A stretch of DNA of 9,190 bases from an uncultured Gemmatimonadota bacterium (GTDB lineage Bacteria > Gemmatimonadota > Gemmatimonadetes > Gemmatimonadales > Gemmatimonadaceae). Positions 5,936-9,190 of the stretch are shown here, one piece after another; the first letter of the stretch is position 1; the number at the start of each line of letters is the position of its first letter. Location: positions 1 through 9,190 of the forward strand of contig CAMLDY010000100.1 in the NCBI GenBank assembly GCA_946478895.1, written 5' to 3'. The translations under genes and the position numbers were made by a program. The notes under the pieces were generated by a model. The model was given only the letters and a program-made list of their open reading frames with translations, ran no database searches and had not been told where the DNA came from.

Positions 5936-8647
5936 ATGACGACACCTGCTGATCCACAGCCCAACGAGCGAAGATACCGCTTCAAGGACGAGTGGCTGGT
6001 TTCGCTAGTCGGGACCATGCCCGGCGTTACGCCGGAGCTCATAAAGCGGTGGCGCTTTCAGCAGAAACCCTACATCTCGCAGGCGCTGATCGATGGCGAC
6101 GTCCTCTCCTTCCACGAGATCGCCGAGGTCGTCAAGGACGCCTTTAGAATCGACTACGTCGATTTGAGCCCGGGCGGCATCGACAAGAACGCGATGCAGA
6201 TTCTTCCCGAAAAGCTCTGTCGGGAGCACAGTGTCCTTCCCGTAAAAGTCGATAGCCGGATGGTCCATCTGGCGATGGCCAACCCGCTCGATCAGGAAGC
6301 AATCCAGAGAGTGAGCTGGGCGACGAGCCGCGAAGTGACGCCGCTCTTCTGCCCGCCCGGCCAGCTCGACAAGCTGGTCTCCGAGACACTGCGCCCGGAT
6401 GCCATGATCTACGGCCTCATCGAGAAACTCGATCAGGCGGTTGGAGTCGAGCAGGTCAAGGAAGAGGAGCAGGACGAAGCCCAGATGGCGCGCGTGCATG
6501 CGCCGGTCATCAAGCTCGTCGATGCAATCATCGCCAACGCCATCAAGTTGCGCGCGTCCGACATCCACATCGAGCACGACGAGACGAACACCCTGGTGCG
6601 CTTCCGTATCGACGGATTGCTCAAGAACATCATGGTGCTGCCGCGGTTCATCGGCGTCGGACCGGTCGTGTCGCGCGTGAAGATCATGTCGGATCTCGAC
6701 GTCGCCGAGCGCTTCCGACCACAGGACGGCCGCGCCAAGGTGCGTGTAGCCGGTGAAGAAGTCGCACTGCGCGTGTCGGTTCTTCCAACGCGCGTCGGCG
6801 AAAAAGTCGTGATGCGTCTGCTCAACGAGAAGTCGGTGCAGGTCTCGATGGGCACCCTGGGCTTCATGCCCGAAGTCCTCGAGAGATTCAAGGCATTGCT
6901 GATGCGGGAGCAGGGAATCCTGCTCGTCACCGGGCCGACAGGGTCGGGCAAGACGACAACGCTCTACGCCGCGCTCAACACCCGTCGCGGCGAGTCCGTC
7001 AACATCGTCACGGTCGAAGATCCGGTCGAGTACCGGTTGAGCGGTGTCAATCAGGTCCAGGTCAATGAGAAGCAGGGGCTGACTTTCGCCGGAGTTCTTC
7101 GCTCCGTTCTCCGTCAGGATCCCGATGTCTTGCTCGTCGGCGAGATCCGCGATCAGGAAACGGCGACCATCGCTTTCCAGGCGGCGATGACCGGCCACCT
7201 CGTGCTCTCGACGCTACACACCAACGACGCCATCGGCGCCATCCCGCGGCTTTCGAATATCGGCGTCGAGCCGTTCCGCGTCGCGGCGGGATTGATCGGC
7301 GTGACGGCGCAGCGTCTGGTCCGGCGTATCTGCCCGCATTGCCGGTACGAGGCGCCGATCGAGGAGCTGCACCCGATGGTCCGCTCGGCGCAGCAACGTC
7401 TGTTCGGCAAGGCCAGACACGTCAAGGCCACCGGATGCGCGGAGTGTGGGTTCAGCGGCTACACCGGTCGTTTGCCGCTGATCGAGTTCCTCGAGATCAC
7501 CCCGGAAATTCGCGGGATGATCACGACCGGAAAGATGGCCGACGAGATTCGTGCTCACGCCCTGCGAACCGGCGCGCTCCACACCTTCGACAACGACGCG
7601 CTCTGGCACATCGCCGAAGGCGACACCACCGCCGAAGAAGTCATTCCGTACACCGAGTTCGAGCGACGCCGTACCCCGCGCACTGCGACACCGCGCGTCA
7701 ACGCCGATTTCGTCCCCGAGCTCGACGCCGACGGCGTGGTCAAGCCGCCGCGCATTCTTCTCGCGGTCGCGGACAAGGAAGAGCGGGTGCGCTTCAACGA
7801 CATCCTCGTCGAAGCGCGCTTCGCCGTCCAGATCGCCAACGACGGCGCCGCCACGCTCGGCATCCTCGCGCAGGATCCGCCCGACGCGCTCGTCGTCGGG
7901 TTGAAGCTCCCGATCCTCGACGGCCGCCAGGTGGTCCACGCCGCGCGCACCGTCGTCGGATTGGTTGACATGCCTATCATCGTCATTGCGCCCGCCGGAA
8001 CTGAGGGCGAAACGAGCGACCTGCTGTCGCAGGGCGTCGACGACGTTCTTCACGAGCCGCTCGACGCCGCCCGCTTCCGCGGCCGCGTCACGACGGTAAT
8101 GCGGAGCCGCGGACTATGGGCGGAGACCGAAGAAGTGATGCGGCCGCTGATTCCTCAGGACGAAGCCGAGCGCCTCGTCGAGTTCAGGCTGAGCACGGCA
8201 ATCGACAGCGCTCCCGAAGAGCGCTTCGACAAGATCACCCGCATGGCGCAGCGGATGTTCAACGTGCCATTCGCGGGTGTCTCGTTCGTCGAAGGCGAGC
8301 GGCAGTGGTTCAAGTCGAGGCAAGGCTTGCAGATCGGCGACAGCGCCCGCGACATGTCATTCTGCGGCCATGCGATCACCGGCACCGAAGTGTTCGTGAT
8401 CGAGGATACGGTGCTCGACCCCAGATTTGCGCAGAACCCGCTCGTGCTCGAGGAGCCGCGGATCCGGTTCTACGCGGGACAGCCGGTGCGCGGGCCAGGC
8501 GGCCACAATGTCGGCACCTTATGCATCATGGACAAGCAGCCGCGCGAGTTCACGGACGATGACCGCGACAGTCTGCGCGACCTCGGTGAGCTGGTCGAGA
8601 AAGAGCTGCGCGCGAAGCCGACCAAGGTCGAAGCGCCGCCAGACTAG
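5936..8647 (+). CDS. GspE/PilB-type secretion ATPase fused to a pseudo-receiver and a GAF domain
   Basis: A 903-residue three-part protein. Residues 1-575 are a complete type II secretion/type IV pilus assembly ATPase: a GspE N-terminal domain (about 55-150), then the motor core with Walker A GPTGSGKT (333-340), Asp box VTVEDPVEY (358-366), Walker B region VLLVGEIRD with E403, His box around 420-431 and a zinc-site tetracysteine C466/C469/C501/C504. The normal family length is about 570 residues. A linker (576-603) leads to a receiver-like fold (604-722) in which the phospho-acceptor is G655, the acidic pair is V611/A612, the switch Thr is A685 and the conserved Lys is E707, so phosphorylation is not expected. 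Residues 745-892 are a GAF domain (ERFDKITRMAQRMF, QWFKSRQGL, SFCGHAI, TLCIMD). The frame is continuous with no sign of an assembly join. No platform protein, pilin or secretin gene is nearby. It probably powers pilus or secretion assembly under signal control, or is a repurposed regulatory ATPase. Confidence 0.93.
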   Translation: MTTPADPQPNERRYRFKDEWLVSLVGTMPGVTPELIKRWRFQQKPYISQALIDGDVLSFHEIAEVVKDAFRIDYVDLSPGGIDKNAMQILPEKLCREHSVLPVKVDSRMVHLAMANPLDQEAIQRVSWATSREVTPLFCPPGQLDKLVSETLRPDAMIYGLIEKLDQAVGVEQVKEEEQDEAQMARVHAPVIKLVDAIIANAIKLRASDIHIEHDETNTLVRFRIDGLLKNIMVLPRFIGVGPVVSRVKIMSDLDVAERFRPQDGRAKVRVAGEEVALRVSVLPTRVGEKVVMRLLNEKSVQVSMGTLGFMPEVLERFKALLMREQGILLVTGPTGSGKTTTLYAALNTRRGESVNIVTVEDPVEYRLSGVNQVQVNEKQGLTFAGVLRSVLRQDPDVLLVGEIRDQETATIAFQAAMTGHLVLSTLHTNDAIGAIPRLSNIGVEPFRVAAGLIGVTAQRLVRRICPHCRYEAPIEELHPMVRSAQQRLFGKARHVKATGCAECGFSGYTGRLPLIEFLEITPEIRGMITTGKMADEIRAHALRTGALHTFDNDALWHIAEGDTTAEEVIPYTEFERRRTPRTATPRVNADFVPELDADGVVKPPRILLAVADKEERVRFNDILVEARFAVQIANDGAATLGILAQDPPDALVVGLKLPILDGRQVVHAARTVVGLVDMPIIVIAPAGTEGETSDLLSQGVDDVLHEPLDAARFRGRVTTVMRSRGLWAETEEVMRPLIPQDEAERLVEFRLSTAIDSAPEERFDKITRMAQRMFNVPFAGVSFVEGERQWFKSRQGLQIGDSARDMSFCGHAITGTEVFVIEDTVLDPRFAQNPLVLEEPRIRFYAGQPVRGPGGHNVGTLCIMDKQPREFTDDDRDSLRDLGELVEKELRAKPTKVEAPPD

Positions 8648-8693
8648 GACGCCAGCCCAACGGCCGGCACACTAACCGCCGCGGCAGCCCGAA

Positions 8694-8716
8694 GGTATCG
8701 TTAGCGCGACGATACC
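8694..8716. promoter_or_regulatory. Hairpin between the ATPase fusion and the VOC gene
   Basis: A perfect 8-bp stem (ggtatcgt at 8694-8701, acgatacc at 8709-8716) with a 7-nt loop. It lies 47 bp past the fusion gene's stop and directly before the VOC gene's ribosome site. It has no T-run, so it may be an mRNA processing or stability hairpin, a weak terminator or a repressor site rather than a standard intrinsic terminator. Confidence 0.45.
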
Positions 8717-8720
8717 GGAG
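8717..8720 (+). promoter_or_regulatory. Ribosome binding site of the VOC gene
   Basis: GGAG lies six bases before the ATG at 8727. It is the only well-spaced Shine-Dalgarno seen in the window and supports this start. Confidence 0.6.
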
Positions 8721-8726
8721 CCACCA

Positions 8727-9113
8727 ATGAGCGCTGTCTCGCCGTCTCGCATCAAGCAAATCGCGGTTCCAGTCAGCTCGATCGCCGAGGCAAAGAATTT
8801 CTACGGTGACGTCCTTGGCCTCCGGTTTCTGTTTGACGCTCCGCCGTCTCTGGCCTTTTTCGAATGTGGTGGCGTTCGGTTGATGCTCGCCGGTCCGGAC
8901 GCGCAAGGACCCGACGGCGCGAACCAGCACCCGGTGCTCTACTACGAGGTCGCCGACATTCAGTCCGCCCACGCCCGCCTCGAATCTGCCGGCGCCGCCG
9001 TGGTCGAGAAGCCGCACGTGATTGCCAGGATGGAGGGGAGAGAGGTGTGGATCTCGGCGGTCTCGGACGGGCAGGGGAATGTCGTTCAGTTGATGGCCGA
9101 GATTTCGGTTTAG
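8727..9113 (+). CDS. VOC superfamily (glyoxalase/dioxygenase-like) protein
   Basis: A 128-residue single-module vicinal-oxygen-chelate protein, the usual size for a dimeric member of this fold. Two beta-alpha-beta-beta-beta units are readable: IKQIAVPVSSIAEAKNFYGDVLGL (9-32) leading to FFECGGVRLML, then VLYYEVADIQSAHARLESAG (70-89) leading to WISAVSDGQGNVVQLM. Possible metal ligands by position are Q11, E74 and a residue near the end (Q121 or E125), but the first strand has Gln rather than the common His, so metal use is uncertain. The reaction cannot be told from the sequence: family members include glyoxalases, antibiotic-binding proteins and extradiol dioxygenases. It is separated from the ATPase fusion by 79 bp and a hairpin, so shared transcription is possible but not evident. 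Its end is followed after 27 bp by repeat element C. Confidence 0.88.
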   Translation: MSAVSPSRIKQIAVPVSSIAEAKNFYGDVLGLRFLFDAPPSLAFFECGGVRLMLAGPDAQGPDGANQHPVLYYEVADIQSAHARLESAGAAVVEKPHVIARMEGREVWISAVSDGQGNVVQLMAEISV

Positions 9114-9140
9114 TCTCGGCGTCCGGGATCGGGGCGCCTG

Positions 9141-9190
9141 GCTGGCCAACCCTCGTACGTAAGCGGGCAGCGGCAAGCGTAACAGCTGCT
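9141..9190 (+). repeat. Palindromic element C (left end, cut by the window edge)
   Basis: The sequence begins gctggccaac, then ctcgtacgtaagcgggcag and the cggcaagcgtaacagctgct arm. It matches the left end of element A (2211 onward) and, in reverse, the right end of element B. Only the first 50 bp are inside the window, so its core and right end cannot be assessed. Confidence 0.75.

Noticed and set aside
6005..7198. A 397-codon open frame antisense to the ATPase fusion (and other long antisense frames at 313-1125, 2924-3724 and 7214-8053)
   Set aside because: These are typical high-GC shadow frames opposite genes with clear family motifs. None shows a domain of its own.

Overview
The window is high-GC bacterial DNA. 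It has long spurious open frames on both strands, weak Shine-Dalgarno signals and many long palindromic repeats. Protein content and style (a secreted M28 peptidase with a long insert, a Crp-like regulator without the cAMP signature, a stand-alone GspE/PilB-type ATPase, repeat-derived protein tails) suggest a soil-type Gemmatimonadota or a related lineage. That assignment is inference from remembered family style, not from any marker gene. No rRNA, tRNA, CRISPR array or transposase is visible.

Layout. 1-348 holds no convincing gene; its main content is a ~195-bp imperfect palindrome (130-324). 349-2112 (-) is a complete secreted M28 metallopeptidase. 2113-2626 is a divergent intergenic region dominated by a ~378-bp nested palindrome (element A). 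2627-4788 (+) is a translationally coupled two-gene operon: an ATP-grasp ligase and an FMN-dependent luciferase-like monooxygenase sharing an ATGA overlap. Element B, related to A, begins inside the last codons of the monooxygenase gene and fills the gap to the convergent Crp-like gene (4991-5746, -). A 189-bp divergent intergenic region with a striking palindrome of Crp-site geometry follows. Then comes a 903-aa fusion (5936-8647, +): GspE/PilB secretion ATPase + receiver-like domain lacking the phosphorylation residues + GAF domain. A VOC/glyoxalase-like gene (8727-9113, +) follows, and the window ends inside a third copy (C) of the A/B repeat.

How the parts may work together. The ATP-grasp/monooxygenase pair looks like a small biosynthetic or modification unit, bracketed by elements A and B. 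The Crp-like gene and the ATPase fusion are divergent, so the regulator could control both itself and the fusion through the shared intergenic palindrome. The fusion lacks every usual partner (no inner-membrane platform protein, retraction ATPase, pilin or secretin nearby). It is therefore either an orphan motor subunit serving a machine encoded elsewhere or a repurposed signalling ATPase. The repeats are the other main theme: at least three related elements plus two unrelated palindromes sit at gene ends, and two of them appear to have rewritten the C-termini of proteins.
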